From: Mycolicibacterium mucogenicum DSM 44124
Lineage (GTDB): Bacteria; Actinomycetota; Actinomycetes; Mycobacteriales; Mycobacteriaceae
Length of the DNA stretch: 64,000 nt
Reading direction: 5' to 3'
Assembly: GCF_005670685.2 (NCBI RefSeq)
Contig: NZ_CP062008.1
Span: 3,596,001 to 3,660,000 of the forward strand
Below the pieces are notes generated by a model. That model was not told where the DNA came from. It worked only from the letters and a program-made list of their open reading frames with translations, and did no database searches. Shown in pieces: positions 46,268-55,521 of this stretch. The stretch's first letter is position 1. Each line of letters opens with the position of its first letter. A program made the position numbers and the translations under genes.

Positions 46268-47010
46268 AGTCCCAGAGCCTCCGACAGCGGCCAGTGGCTG
46301 CGCGGGTTGTCCGGTCCTGGCGCGAACACACCGGCCTTGCTGGTGGACAGACCCAGCCCGACGACGGCCTGCGCGAGGGCCACCGCGGCGGCGACCCCGT
46401 CGACCGCGGGCACCCCGAGCTTGGCGGAGATCGCCGCCGTCACTCCCGCCATGCCGGCGCACCCCAGGCAGATCACGTCGGCGCCGTCCTCGTTCATGGC
46501 GCGCGCCGCCTCGTCGACAATCGCCTGCACGGCGCCGGCGGGGTCGGCGTCCACGTCGGCCGTGCTGAGGCCGCAGGCCCTTACCGAGGCGCAGTGTGCG
46601 TTCAGGCCGGCCAGCAGCAGCCGGTCCTCGATGGGCGGGATCGACCGGGCGAGCGTGGTGATCACCGAGAACCGCCGGCCGATCAGATGCGCGACGTGTG
46701 CGGCGCATTCGGCGATGTCGAACACCGGCACCGTCAGCATCTCGGCGAGCGCGTCACGGCCGTGCTCGCCGAATCCGGCGAGGACGACGGCGTCGAAGTC
46801 GAAGTCACCCGACCGGGTGAGACGGGCCACCAGGTCCATCACCCCGACCGCGGAAAGGTAGCTCTCGGTGGACGAGTCGATCGCCGCCGAGCCGAAATAC
46901 GGTGACATGCAGACGATCTCGGTGTCAGAATGCGCCGCCGATCGCGCGGCGGCCGCGATCTCGGCGGTCATGGCCGCCGAGGTGTTCGGATTGAGCACCA
47001 GGATTCTCAT
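46264..47010 (-). CDS. Asp/Glu/hydantoin racemase superfamily protein with one catalytic Cys
   Basis: A 248-aa protein of the HyuE/AllR/HpxA family, which racemises allantoin or hydantoins with two cysteines. It starts RILVLNPNTS as usual. The second cysteine is present as C184 (CLGCAGMAG). At the first cysteine position there is G79 (VVLAGFGEHG), where racemases have ACFGDPG. A Gly plus a single Cys is the arrangement of arylmalonate decarboxylase (G74/C188). It may therefore decarboxylate or isomerise rather than racemise, or be inactive. Overlaps of 4 nt at both ends place it between allantoinase and allantoicase. Confidence 0.85.
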   Translation of the reverse strand: MRILVLNPNTSAAMTAEIAAAARSAAHSDTEIVCMSPYFGSAAIDSSTESYLSAVGVMDLVARLTRSGDFDFDAVVLAGFGEHGRDALAEMLTVPVFDIAECAAHVAHLIGRRFSVITTLARSIPPIEDRLLLAGLNAHCASVRACGLSTADVDADPAGAVQAIVDEAARAMNEDGADVICLGCAGMAGVTAAISAKLGVPAVDGVAAAVALAQAVVGLGLSTSKAGVFAPGPDNPRSHWPLSEALGL

Positions 47011-48299
47011 ACCGGCTCCCCTACCAACGCCGGCGTGCCGGCAACCCAGGTCTGCAGTACCGAACCCCGCAGCGTGACACCGTCATACGGGCTCACCGGG
47101 TGGCGGTGCCGCAGCGTCGCCGCCCGCACGGTGTCGAGGGCACCAGGGTCGAAGGCGCACAGGTCGGCCCGCAGGCCCACCGCGATTCGTCCCCGGTCGG
47201 CGTAACCGGCCAGCGCGGCGGGCCGTTCCGACATCCACCGGCTCAGGTCCGCGAGCCCGAAACCGCGTGCGGCGGCCTGTGTCCACACCGCGCGCGGGCT
47301 GAGCTGCAGTGAGCTGATCCCGCCGAACGCCCGCCCGAAATCCCCGTCGCCCTTGAGCCGCGGCGCGCAGGGCGAGTGGTCGGACACCACCAGGTCCAGC
47401 GTGCCGTCGTGCAGCGCCGACCACAGCAGTTCACGGTTGGCGCCATCCCGGATCGGTGGGCAGCAGGCGAATTCGGTGCCACCGTCCTGGACCACCTCGG
47501 CGGCGAATGTCAGGTAATGCGGACAGGTTTCGGCCGTCACCGGTATCCCGGCCCGCTTGGCCTCGACCAGGCGCGCCAGCACGGTGGCGCTCGAGACGTG
47601 CACGATGTGCGCGCGGGCCCCGATCGCCGCCGCCGCGTCGATCACCAGGGCCACGGCATCGTCTTCGGCGGCGTCGGGTCGCGACGCCAGGAACGACCGG
47701 TATTCCCGGCCCGAAGGGGCTGGGCCGGCGTCGATCACCCGGTTGCTCTCGGCGTGCACCAGCAGCACCGACCCCAGTTCGGCGATACGCCCCATGGCAT
47801 CCCGGAACTGGGCCGGGCTCAGGTGCGGAAAATGCGGGTTGCCCGAGTCGGCGAGGAAGCACTTGAAGCCGCGCACCCCGGCGCGCGCCAGGTCCGCCAG
47901 GTCGTCCAGGTTGCCGGGCACCACGCCACCCCAGTACCCGACGTCGACGTGGCAATTACCCGCTGCCGTGGCCTTTTTGAGGTTCAGCGCCGCGACGCTG
48001 GTGGTCACCGGGTCGCAGTCCAGGGGCATGTCCACCACGGTGGTGATCCCGGCCGCGGCAGCCGCCGCGGTGGCGGTCTCGAATCCCTCCCAGTCGGTAC
48101 CCGGATCGTTGATGTGCACGTGCGTGTCGACGAAACCGGGCAGCAGCACCACCGATTCGGGCAACCGGATGTCTTCTCCCGCCGGGCAATCGGCGTCGAC
48201 CTCGCCGAGGAACGCGATGCGCCCCCGATCGATTCCCACCGCGGCCGGAACCTGGTGGCCGTCGATGAGCACCCGCTCGGCGCGCAGCACGCACTCCAT
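47007..48299 (-). CDS. allB: Allantoinase (cyclic amidohydrolase)
   Basis: A 430-aa amidohydrolase opening allantoin to allantoate. Metal sites: DTHVHINDPG (HxH, about residue 50), the carbamylated lysine in RGFKCFLADSG, HAESN, HIVHVSS and SDHSPC. SDHSPCAPRLK is characteristic of allantoinase rather than dihydroorotase. ATG 48299 is chosen because it overlaps the preceding stop (ATGA) and the metal domain starts normally after it; an upstream in-frame start only adds shadow sequence. Confidence 0.93.
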   Translation of the reverse strand: MECVLRAERVLIDGHQVPAAVGIDRGRIAFLGEVDADCPAGEDIRLPESVVLLPGFVDTHVHINDPGTDWEGFETATAAAAAAGITTVVDMPLDCDPVTTSVAALNLKKATAAGNCHVDVGYWGGVVPGNLDDLADLARAGVRGFKCFLADSGNPHFPHLSPAQFRDAMGRIAELGSVLLVHAESNRVIDAGPAPSGREYRSFLASRPDAAEDDAVALVIDAAAAIGARAHIVHVSSATVLARLVEAKRAGIPVTAETCPHYLTFAAEVVQDGGTEFACCPPIRDGANRELLWSALHDGTLDLVVSDHSPCAPRLKGDGDFGRAFGGISSLQLSPRAVWTQAAARGFGLADLSRWMSERPAALAGYADRGRIAVGLRADLCAFDPGALDTVRAATLRHRHPVSPYDGVTLRGSVLQTWVAGTPALVGEPV

Positions 48300-49129
48300 C
48301 ACAGCCCGCCGAATCTGTGGTGGAAATGCTCGGTGAGCTCGGGCCACACGTGTGGATCATGACCGGGAATCAGCTGAAAACCCCTGTCGGCAGCCAACTT
48401 CTTGAGACGGCGAATCGGCTCGATCGTGTCCTGCGGGTCGACGTCGATGAACCCGCCGATGGCGAGCTCGTGCTCGATGTTCTCCGTCAGATCGGCGGCG
48501 TCGAAGGCGAAGACGAAGCCGTCACCGCCGACGGACTGGTCGAGTTCGATGACGAAGCTCTGATGCCCCGGTGTGTGCCCATAGGTGGGCACCGCGGTGA
48601 TGCCCGGGGCGATCTCGGCTTCCCCGTCGGCCAGGAGCCACTCGATGTTCGGGTCGTCGAAATCGATCCGATTGATCGCATTGCGTTCGGGTTCGGGGTG
48701 ATTCGACAGCCCGTACTCGAGTTCACGACGCTGCGCGTGCACCGGGACCTTGCCGGCGAACAGCTTGAGCCCGCCGGCGTGGTCGTGGTGCAGATGGCTG
48801 ACGGCGACGGTGTGGATCTCGTCGAAATCCACCCCGACCTCCGCCAGCCGCTGCTCGATCGGCTCACCCGGGCCGGGCAGCACCGGGCGGTACTCGACGG
48901 TCGGGAAGAACCGCCGGTACAGCGCCGGATCCCGCACGAGCGCGGTGTTGAATCCCGTGTCGAGCAGAACCCAACCACCGTCGGTCTGCAACAACACCCC
49001 GGGCACCGGCTCCCGCATGCGCTCCTCCGGCGGTGCCCCGTACACCGACACCGACTTCGGCAGCTCCTCCCAGCCCAGGGTCAGCAGAATGATCCGCCGA
49101 ACCCCGGGCTTGCCGACCAGAGTGGCCAT
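48299..49129 (-). CDS. Metallo-beta-lactamase-fold hydrolase, AHL-lactonase (AttM/AiiA)-like
   Basis: A 276-aa MBL enzyme with HLHHDHAGG (HxHxDH), GHTPGHQS and a C-terminal IPGHDPHVWP His. Long spacer residues NHPEPERNAINRIDFDD are typical of the lactonase group. In a ureide operon it may open a lactone or imide-type ring in the substrate rather than quench acyl-homoserine lactones; that is inference. Overlap with both neighbours by 3-4 nt. Unlike the two MBL copies of the island it lacks their PFPSVCHV tail. Confidence 0.87.
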   Translation of the reverse strand: MATLVGKPGVRRIILLTLGWEELPKSVSVYGAPPEERMREPVPGVLLQTDGGWVLLDTGFNTALVRDPALYRRFFPTVEYRPVLPGPGEPIEQRLAEVGVDFDEIHTVAVSHLHHDHAGGLKLFAGKVPVHAQRRELEYGLSNHPEPERNAINRIDFDDPNIEWLLADGEAEIAPGITAVPTYGHTPGHQSFVIELDQSVGGDGFVFAFDAADLTENIEHELAIGGFIDVDPQDTIEPIRRLKKLAADRGFQLIPGHDPHVWPELTEHFHHRFGGL

Positions 49130-50736
49130 CAGCCGACCGAAAGGGCGTTCAGACGCAGTGAATTCGGGTTGGTGACCACATGTGCCTGTTCGACGCCCTT
49201 GAGCCAGGGCTGGGCCACCATGAAGTCGTTCACGTCGGCGACATTCAGCCAGCACCCGGTCTTGACCGCTTCCACACCGGCCGTCGAGAAGTCCGGGGCC
49301 GAATCGGCGGGCAGGCCCTTGGCCAATGCGTCGGTCACCGCGGGCGACGAGCAGCCGAAGAAGTTCAGGCCGCCGCCGGCATCCCACGAGATGTGGCCCC
49401 AGGTGTACGGCGAAGGCGCATCAGGCCAGCCGACGTACGTCATGATCTCGGGTGCGGACTTTCCGTCAGTACCGACCCACCCGTAAATCTCCGACGTGGG
49501 ATACGCCTGCACCTTGACGGTCAGACCGGCTGCGGCCAGTTCGGTCTGAATCAGGTTGCTGATCAACTGGTTGTCCGGGTTGCTCGAGTCGTAGCCGATG
49601 GTGACGGCCTTTTGATCGGCCGGCAGCGTCGCGGCGATGGCGGACAGCGCCGAGGGGTCGTGCGGCACCGACTGCTTGCCGTATTCGGCGGCCATCATGT
49701 TCGGCGGGTAGATCTGCTCGGCCTTCTTACCTCGCCCGAAATACGTCTGCTTGACCAGCTCGTCGACGTCGATCGCCTGCATCACCGCGTTGCGGTTCTT
49801 GGCGTCGGTCATCATGCCCTTGCTCGGGTTGATGTACACGTAGTTCGACATCATGGTCGGCAGCGAGTAGTTGGTGAACGCCTTGTTGTTCAGGTATGAC
49901 TGGACCGCCGAGGACGGCAGATCGTGCAGGATGGCGGCCACCTGGCCGTTGTTGAACTGCAGCTGCTGCGCCGACACGTCGGTGATGACCGGAAGCTCGA
50001 CCTTCTCGAAATACGGCTTGGTGCCCCAGTATTCGGGGAAGGCGGCCATCGCGTAGTGCGACCCCACCTGGGCGTCGGTCAGCACGAACGGCCCCGTGCC
50101 GAGATCGTGGGTGGTCAGGTAACCCTGCGCGTTGTCCGTGCCGGCGTTCTTCTTCAGTCCTTCAGGACTGAGCATGCGGGGGCCGTACGGACACGCCAGG
50201 TAATCGAGGAACGCCGAGTTGGGCGCCTTCAGCGTGACGGTGACGTCGTAATCCCCTTGCGTGGTCACCGATTCCACGTCCTTGACCATGTAGGCCGGGC
50301 CCTGGTTGACGGCCACCCGGCGATCGAACGACGCCTTGACCGCCGCCGACGTGAACGGCGTGCCGTCGTGGAACTTGACGCCCTCGCGGAGCTTGAACGT
50401 GAACACCTTGTTGTCCGGCGACGCCGTCCAGCTCGTGGCCAGCAGCGGTTCCAGGACGGCCTTGTCGACACCGGCCTTGTACTGCAGCAGACCTTCGTAG
50501 GTGTTGGTGGTCAGCAACAGACCCTGGCCCGCGTAGTAGATGTCGGGGTCCGGCGGCTGGCCCGGGTCCTGCAGGAACGACAGGTGCAGAACCTTGTCGG
50601 TGGGCGCGGCGTTGGGCGTGCCGCTGCCGGAATTCGAACCACCGCAACCGCTCAGCGTCAGCATCACGGCGGCACCGGCAGCGGCGATCCGCCAGCCTCC
50701 GCGCGCGCGACCGGGGACCTTGTGGCTCTTCATCAT
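49129..50736 (-). CDS. ABC transporter solute-binding lipoprotein, peptide/nickel (SBP_5) family
   Basis: A 535-aa extracytoplasmic binding protein. The signal peptide ends in the lipobox LSGC at about residue 31. The SBP_5 body includes TYEGLLQYKAG, LREGVKFHDGTPFTSAAVKASFDR and YVYINPSKGMMTDAKNRNAVMQAID. It delivers the substrate to the two permeases. GAAGGAG lies 7 nt before ATG 50736. The oligopeptide-type binding protein inside an allantoin operon suggests the imported compound is a ureide or a small amide conjugate. Confidence 0.93.
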   Translation of the reverse strand: MMKSHKVPGRARGGWRIAAAGAAVMLTLSGCGGSNSGSGTPNAAPTDKVLHLSFLQDPGQPPDPDIYYAGQGLLLTTNTYEGLLQYKAGVDKAVLEPLLATSWTASPDNKVFTFKLREGVKFHDGTPFTSAAVKASFDRRVAVNQGPAYMVKDVESVTTQGDYDVTVTLKAPNSAFLDYLACPYGPRMLSPEGLKKNAGTDNAQGYLTTHDLGTGPFVLTDAQVGSHYAMAAFPEYWGTKPYFEKVELPVITDVSAQQLQFNNGQVAAILHDLPSSAVQSYLNNKAFTNYSLPTMMSNYVYINPSKGMMTDAKNRNAVMQAIDVDELVKQTYFGRGKKAEQIYPPNMMAAEYGKQSVPHDPSALSAIAATLPADQKAVTIGYDSSNPDNQLISNLIQTELAAAGLTVKVQAYPTSEIYGWVGTDGKSAPEIMTYVGWPDAPSPYTWGHISWDAGGGLNFFGCSSPAVTDALAKGLPADSAPDFSTAGVEAVKTGCWLNVADVNDFMVAQPWLKGVEQAHVVTNPNSLRLNALSVG

Positions 50737-51389
50737 CGGGCAACTCCTTCGAGGGCGGGGCTGGACAATTCGGGCGGACACATTTCGGAAAAGGCGGTGA
50801 GGATCTCGTCGGTGGTGCGCATGGCACCGGCCTGCAGGTACTCCATGGCATCGAGCGCTGCGTCGTGCCGATAGGTCGACGAGCCGCCGACGCAGTCGGT
50901 CACGACGCGGACGTAGAAGTCACGCTGGTGCGCATCGGCGAAGGTGTAGTGCACGCAGACGTCGGTGAGCCCGCCGATGAGAATCAGCGTCGAGGCGCGC
51001 AGGCCCGACAGCACGATCTCGAAATCCGTTCCGATGAAACCGGAATAGCGGCGTTTGACGATGTGGAACTCGTGGTTGAGCCCGTCGAGGTCGGGCAGCA
51101 GCGCGGGATGCAGCGGGGTGCCCGGCCGGCCGTCCACGCAGTGCTCTCCCTCGGCGCCGTCGAGCTCACGGCCGAAGTCGATCCCGTTGGGGCGGTGCAC
51201 CTCCTGGAAGAACACGATCGGGATCCGCGCGGCGCGGGCGGCGGCGATCAGGCGCTGGGCCCGGGCGATCCGGCCGTCGTAACCGGCCATGTGCTCGATG
51301 CCGACCAACTCGGCCGGCATGTCGCCGGACTCCTGCATGTCGACGACGACCAGGACGGGATTACCAACGATGAGCGGCTGTTTCGGCAC
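50733..51389 (-). CDS. Isochorismatase-family cysteine hydrolase
   Basis: A 218-aa hydrolase with the D-K-C triad: D17 in VVVDMQ, K in HIVKRRYSGF and C in GLTDVCV. Relatives hydrolyse N-carbamoylsarcosine, ureidoacrylate, nicotinamide or biuret, all ureido or amide groups. In this operon it is a likely amidohydrolase acting on a ureide side product. The stop overlaps the binding-protein ATG. Confidence 0.9.
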   Translation of the reverse strand: MPKQPLIVGNPVLVVVDMQESGDMPAELVGIEHMAGYDGRIARAQRLIAAARAARIPIVFFQEVHRPNGIDFGRELDGAEGEHCVDGRPGTPLHPALLPDLDGLNHEFHIVKRRYSGFIGTDFEIVLSGLRASTLILIGGLTDVCVHYTFADAHQRDFYVRVVTDCVGGSSTYRHDAALDAMEYLQAGAMRTTDEILTAFSEMCPPELSSPALEGVAR

Positions 51390-52394
51390 TTAACCTCCTG
51401 TGACTGCGATACGCGGATCAGCGGCGGCCTGCAGCAGGTCCACCACCGTGTTGATGACGACGTAGAGCGCACCGAGCATCAGCGTGACCCCGGCGATCGC
51501 CGGAAAATCCGCCACGGGAATGCTCTGCGCGACGTACTGTCCGATGCCGGGCCAGCCGAAGACCTGCTCGACCACCAAGACACCCGAAAACATCAGGCCC
51601 ACTTGAAGTCCCGTCATCGACAGGGCGGCGCCGACCGAGTTGCGCAGCACATGCCTGGCCAGGATCCGGGTTTCGGACAGTCCCTTGGCGCGGGCCGTCC
51701 GCGCGTAGTCGCTGTCGATGTCGGCCAGCAGGCTGCTGCGCAACACCCGGCCGATCGCGACGGCCGGGCCGATCGCGATGACGAACGCCGGCAGGATCAG
51801 GTGGTGCGCGGCGTCGGCCACGACATCGAGCCGCCCGTGGAGCAGACCGTCGACGGTGAGCATGCCGGTCGGCCCCGTCGGCGGGCTCGGCACGGCACTG
51901 CGGCCGTTGGCCGGTACCCAGCCCAGGTCTTGGTAGAAGACGATGAGACCGAGGATGCCGAGCAGGAACATCGGCGCCGAGGAGCCGGCGAACAACACGG
52001 CTCGAAGGACGTTGGCGCCGCGCCACTTCAACGTCGTGCTGAACGCCAGCAGTACCGCGAGGACGATGGCGATAAGCAGGCCGGCGAGCGCCAGCTCCAG
52101 GGTTGCGGGCACGAACGACCCGAGATCGGACATCACCGCATGCCGGGTCCGGTACGACGTGCCCAGGTCGCCGGTCGCAGCGCCGGCGAGGTAGTGCCAG
52201 AACTGCACCAGCACAGGGTCATTCAGTCCCAGCGCGGCGCGCCGTGCCGCCACCGCATCGGCCGAGGCCTGTGCGCCCAGTTGGGCCTTCACCGGATCCA
52301 GCGGCGAGATGTTCTGCAGGACGAACATCACTCCCGTCAGGGCCACCAGAATGGCCACCATCGACCCCAACCGCGAGGCCACGAAGGTCTTCAT
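51390..52394 (-). CDS. ABC transporter permease, DppB-type
   Basis: A 334-aa permease with six membrane segments and the N-terminal half typical of DppB/OppB (SRLGSMVAILVALTGVMFVLQNISPLDPV). The EAA-like loop is DYARTARAKGLSETRILARHVLRNSVGAAL. It pairs with the DppC-type permease. ATG 52394 is preferred to GTG 52406, since the helix begins right after it. The next gene starts 1 nt after its stop. Confidence 0.92.
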   Translation of the reverse strand: MKTFVASRLGSMVAILVALTGVMFVLQNISPLDPVKAQLGAQASADAVAARRAALGLNDPVLVQFWHYLAGAATGDLGTSYRTRHAVMSDLGSFVPATLELALAGLLIAIVLAVLLAFSTTLKWRGANVLRAVLFAGSSAPMFLLGILGLIVFYQDLGWVPANGRSAVPSPPTGPTGMLTVDGLLHGRLDVVADAAHHLILPAFVIAIGPAVAIGRVLRSSLLADIDSDYARTARAKGLSETRILARHVLRNSVGAALSMTGLQVGLMFSGVLVVEQVFGWPGIGQYVAQSIPVADFPAIAGVTLMLGALYVVINTVVDLLQAAADPRIAVTGG

Positions 52395-52449
52395 GTCGTC
52401 ACCCACCTCTCTTCACGCGCGCGCTCATCACCACCACCGGTTCGGCGGC

Positions 52450-53319
52450 CTAGGTCGTCTTCATCAGGTTGCGCAGGCAGTCGCCGGAGATGTTGGCGAC
52501 CAGCGCCAGCACCAGCACGCCCAGTCCGGGCATGACCGGAATCCACCACTGCTGCAGGAAGTAGCTCAGGTTGCGCGCCGAGTCGGCACCGAGCTCGGGT
52601 GCCGGCGCCGCCTGACCGAGCCCGAGGAAGGACAAGCCGGCCAGGGTGAGGATCAGCGTGCCGATATCCAGGCTCGCGGCGACCAAGGCGTTGGGCACCG
52701 CGCCCGGCAGCAGGTGCCGTCCCGCGAGCCGAAATCGGCTGACGCCGGCCAGCTTTGCGGCCTCGACGTGGGGGCGTGCCGCCAGCCGTGCCACCTCCCC
52801 GCGCACCAGCCGCGCGTAGAACGGCCACCACACGATGGATACGGCGATCAGCGTGTGGAGGAAGCTCGGTCCCAGCGCGGCGACCACGGCGATCGCCAGC
52901 ACCGGCGCGGGCAGCGACAGGAAGCCGTCGGTGATGCGCATCAGCGTCGAGTCGACCCAGCCACCGGCCGCCCCGGCGATCAGGCCCACGAGCCCGCCGA
53001 TCAGCAGGCCCAGCGCCACGACCGCCAGCGCGGCCAGCCAACTCGACCGCGCGCCGTAGAGCACGCGGGACAGGATGTCGCGTCCCACGCTGTCGGTGCC
53101 GAGCAGGAACCCGTGCTCGCCCGGCGCCTGCAACGGCATCCCGACCGGGATCAGCGGGTCGTGCGGAGCCAGGAGCGGTACCGCGATGACGGCCAACGTC
53201 AACAGGATCACGAGGGAGAATCCCGCGCGGTTGAGGATCGTCGACCGGGACTGTGGCAGCGCCAGTCGCAGCCGGCCGCGACCGCGGGTGAGACTCGGGG
53301 CGGGGATCGCGATGGCCAT
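52450..53319 (-). CDS. ABC transporter permease, DppC-type
   Basis: A 289-aa permease with the DppC hallmarks LLAPHDPLIPVG, FLLGTDSVGRDILSRVLYGARSS, and the EAA loop PHVEAAKLAGVSRFRLAGRHLLPGAVPNAL. Five or six membrane segments. ATG 53319 overlaps the ATPase stop; the long ORF upstream of it is a shadow. It is separated from the DppB-type gene by 55 nt, the largest gap in the operon. Confidence 0.92.
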   Translation of the reverse strand: MAIAIPAPSLTRGRGRLRLALPQSRSTILNRAGFSLVILLTLAVIAVPLLAPHDPLIPVGMPLQAPGEHGFLLGTDSVGRDILSRVLYGARSSWLAALAVVALGLLIGGLVGLIAGAAGGWVDSTLMRITDGFLSLPAPVLAIAVVAALGPSFLHTLIAVSIVWWPFYARLVRGEVARLAARPHVEAAKLAGVSRFRLAGRHLLPGAVPNALVAASLDIGTLILTLAGLSFLGLGQAAPAPELGADSARNLSYFLQQWWIPVMPGLGVLVLALVANISGDCLRNLMKTT

Positions 53320-55298
53320 CAGCGCACCTTCTCTTCGATACAGGCGACCTGGTGTGCGCCACCGGATTTGCCGACGAGTCGGACGTCGAGTTCGTCGCCG
53401 CTGCAGGCGTCGACGGCGATCGGGCATCTCGGATGGAACGCGCACCCGGTCGGCGGTGACAGCGGGCTCGCCGGTTCGCCTGGCAGGACCCGTGATTCGC
53501 GGCCGAGGTCGGGGATCGCGTCGACCAGCGCGCGCGTGTACGGGTGCGTCGGGTTGCCGATGACCTCTTCGGCCGGCCCGATCTCGACGATGCGGCCCAG
53601 GTACATCACGGCGATGCGATCGGCGACCACCCGCGCCACCGACAGGTCGTGCGTCACGAACACCACCGACATGTCCAGACCGCGGCGCAGGTCCCCGATC
53701 AGGTTGAGCACCGAGGCGGCAAGGGACACGTCCAGGGCGCTCGTAGGCTCGTCGCACAACAGCACCGCGGGTGGGACGACGGTGGCGCGGGCCAGCGAAA
53801 CCCGTTGGCGCTGACCGCCGGACAGCTGGCCGGCGCGTGACTTCGCCACCTCCGCGGGTAGCCCCACCCGGTCGAGAACCTCGATGACGGCATCACGGCG
53901 CGCGGCCCGCGACAGTTTCCGGCCGCGCAGTCGCTCGGCGATCAACTCGCCCACCGACAGCCACGGCGTGAGTGAGGCGCCGGCGTCCTGGAACACCATC
54001 TGCGGGCGCTGTTCGCCCGCCAGCTCGACGGTGCCCGTGGTCGCCTTCTCCAGACCGGCGATCACCCGCAACAGCGTGGACTTTCCCGAACCGCTCTCCC
54101 CCACCAGCGCCACCGACTCGCCGTGCCCCACGCGCAGAGTCACGCCGCGCAGCGCCTGGAGCTTGCCGTGCGGCGCCACGGTGAAGGTCTTGGTCACGTC
54201 GGTCACCGTGACGGCGGCGGGCTGGTCCGCAGCAGCAGAGCTGATCGACTGTGCGGCAACGGGTTCCGGCGCGGCGTCGGGCTCCACCGCCAGATCGTGC
54301 AGCTGCTCCGGGGTGAGAAGGCAGGCGCTGACCCGCCCGGGGCCGACGGGAACCGGTTCGGGAGAAGATTTCTCGCAGTTGTCGGTGGCTTGGTCGCAGC
54401 GCGGGCTGAACGCGCATCCGGGTAGCGGTGACAGCGGGCTCGGCACCGAACCCGGCATCGCCGCGAGCCGACTGCCCCGCGCGGTGTCCAGCGTCAGCCG
54501 GGACCGCAGCAGCCCGCGGGTATAGGGGTGGGCCGGTGCGCCCAGAACGTCGGCGGCCGGGCCGACCTCGGCGATCCGGCCGGCGTAGAGCACGGCGATC
54601 CGGTCGGAAATCTGCGCGGCCACCCCGAGGTCGTGGGTGATGAAGACGATGCTGCAACCGATTTCGTCGCGGAGTCGCTGCAGCAGCCGCAGGACCTGGG
54701 CCTGCACGGTGACGTCCAGCGCGGTGGTCGGCTCGTCGGCGATGATGAGTTCGGGCGAGCCGGCGATCGCGATGGCGATCATCACGCGCTGGCGCAAGCC
54801 GCCGGAGAGCTCGTGCGGGTAGGCGCGCATCCGCCGCGCCGGGTCGGGTATGCCGACCGCGGTCAGCAGGCGCAGCGCTTCCTCGTCGCTGCCCGCGGCC
54901 TCGGCGACCTGCTTGCCGATCCGCATTGTCGGGTTGAGTGAGGTCATCGGGTCCTGGAACACCGCGCCCAGATCGAGGCGGCGAACCGTGCGCAGCGTCT
55001 TCGCGTCACCGTGGACCATGTCCGAGCCGGCGACCGAGATGCTGCCGTCGATCCGGGCGGACGCCGGCAGGAGCCCGAGCATGCCGAACCCCAATACGCT
55101 TTTCCCCGAACCCGATTCGCCCACGAGCCCGAGGATTTCGCCGCGCTGAACGGTCAGCGAGACCCCGCGCAACGCGTGTACCTCGCGGCCGTTGCGCTGG
55201 AACGTGACGTGCAGACCCGCCACGGTCGCCACCGCCTCGGGGGTCGGCGACACGGTCGCGACCTGCGTGGCATCCACCACCGATACAGCAGTGCCCAT
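53319..55298 (-). CDS. ABC transporter ATPase with two fused nucleotide-binding domains (DppD-DppF)
   Basis: A 659-aa fusion. NBD1: Walker [12 protein letters not shown], signature [14 protein letters not shown], Walker [17 protein letters not shown]2: Walker [12 protein letters not shown], signature [14 protein letters not shown], Walker [14 protein letters not shown]. Both halves end in the Cys-rich oligopeptide-type tail ([30 protein letters not shown]). It powers the DppBC-like permeases. It is first in the 11-gene operon, about 55 bp from the nearer TetR operator. Confidence 0.95.
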   Translation of the reverse strand: MGTAVSVVDATQVATVSPTPEAVATVAGLHVTFQRNGREVHALRGVSLTVQRGEILGLVGESGSGKSVLGFGMLGLLPASARIDGSISVAGSDMVHGDAKTLRTVRRLDLGAVFQDPMTSLNPTMRIGKQVAEAAGSDEEALRLLTAVGIPDPARRMRAYPHELSGGLRQRVMIAIAIAGSPELIIADEPTTALDVTVQAQVLRLLQRLRDEIGCSIVFITHDLGVAAQISDRIAVLYAGRIAEVGPAADVLGAPAHPYTRGLLRSRLTLDTARGSRLAAMPGSVPSPLSPLPGCAFSPRCDQATDNCEKSSPEPVPVGPGRVSACLLTPEQLHDLAVEPDAAPEPVAAQSISSAAADQPAAVTVTDVTKTFTVAPHGKLQALRGVTLRVGHGESVALVGESGSGKSTLLRVIAGLEKATTGTVELAGEQRPQMVFQDAGASLTPWLSVGELIAERLRGRKLSRAARRDAVIEVLDRVGLPAEVAKSRAGQLSGGQRQRVSLARATVVPPAVLLCDEPTSALDVSLAASVLNLIGDLRRGLDMSVVFVTHDLSVARVVADRIAVMYLGRIVEIGPAEEVIGNPTHPYTRALVDAIPDLGRESRVLPGEPASPLSPPTGCAFHPRCPIAVDACSGDELDVRLVGKSGGAHQVACIEEKVR

Positions 55299-55352
55299 GT
55301 GCGCTCTCCTGCGTTCTGATCGCCATGCCTTGGTGCGTCGCTGACCGCTGGC

Positions 55353-55366
55353 CTGTCAGTTGACAG
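55353..55366. promoter_or_regulatory. TetR operator 1, CTGTCAGTTGACAG
   Basis: Inverted repeat CTGTCA-GT-TGACAG, upstream of the transporter operon. It shares 11 of 14 positions with operator 2 at 55459-55472, placing one site near each divergent start. Confidence 0.75.
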
Positions 55367-55458
55367 TTTTCTCCCCGGACCATCCCGCATGGTGTCGCCG
55401 AAGTAAGCACGATGTAAGCAACCGGGGGCCGTAAGTAACCGGCGGATATCGCAGGTTT

Positions 55459-55472
55459 CTGTCGCGTGACAG
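55459..55472. promoter_or_regulatory. TetR operator 2, CTGTCGCGTGACAG
   Basis: Inverted repeat TCTGTC-GCGT-GACAGA, 49 bp upstream of the tetR start. Its centre is 106 bp from operator 1. Three GTAAG-type repeats lie between the two sites. Confidence 0.75.
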
Positions 55473-55521
55473 ATACTGACCGCCGGTATCGATGACACCT
55501 GCCGTGGACCACGATGAATGA

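Noticed and set aside
55404..55440. Three GTAAG(C/T)A-type repeats between the ureide operon and tetR
   Set aside because: Short, irregular spacing and no symmetry; weaker than the two CTGTC palindromes.
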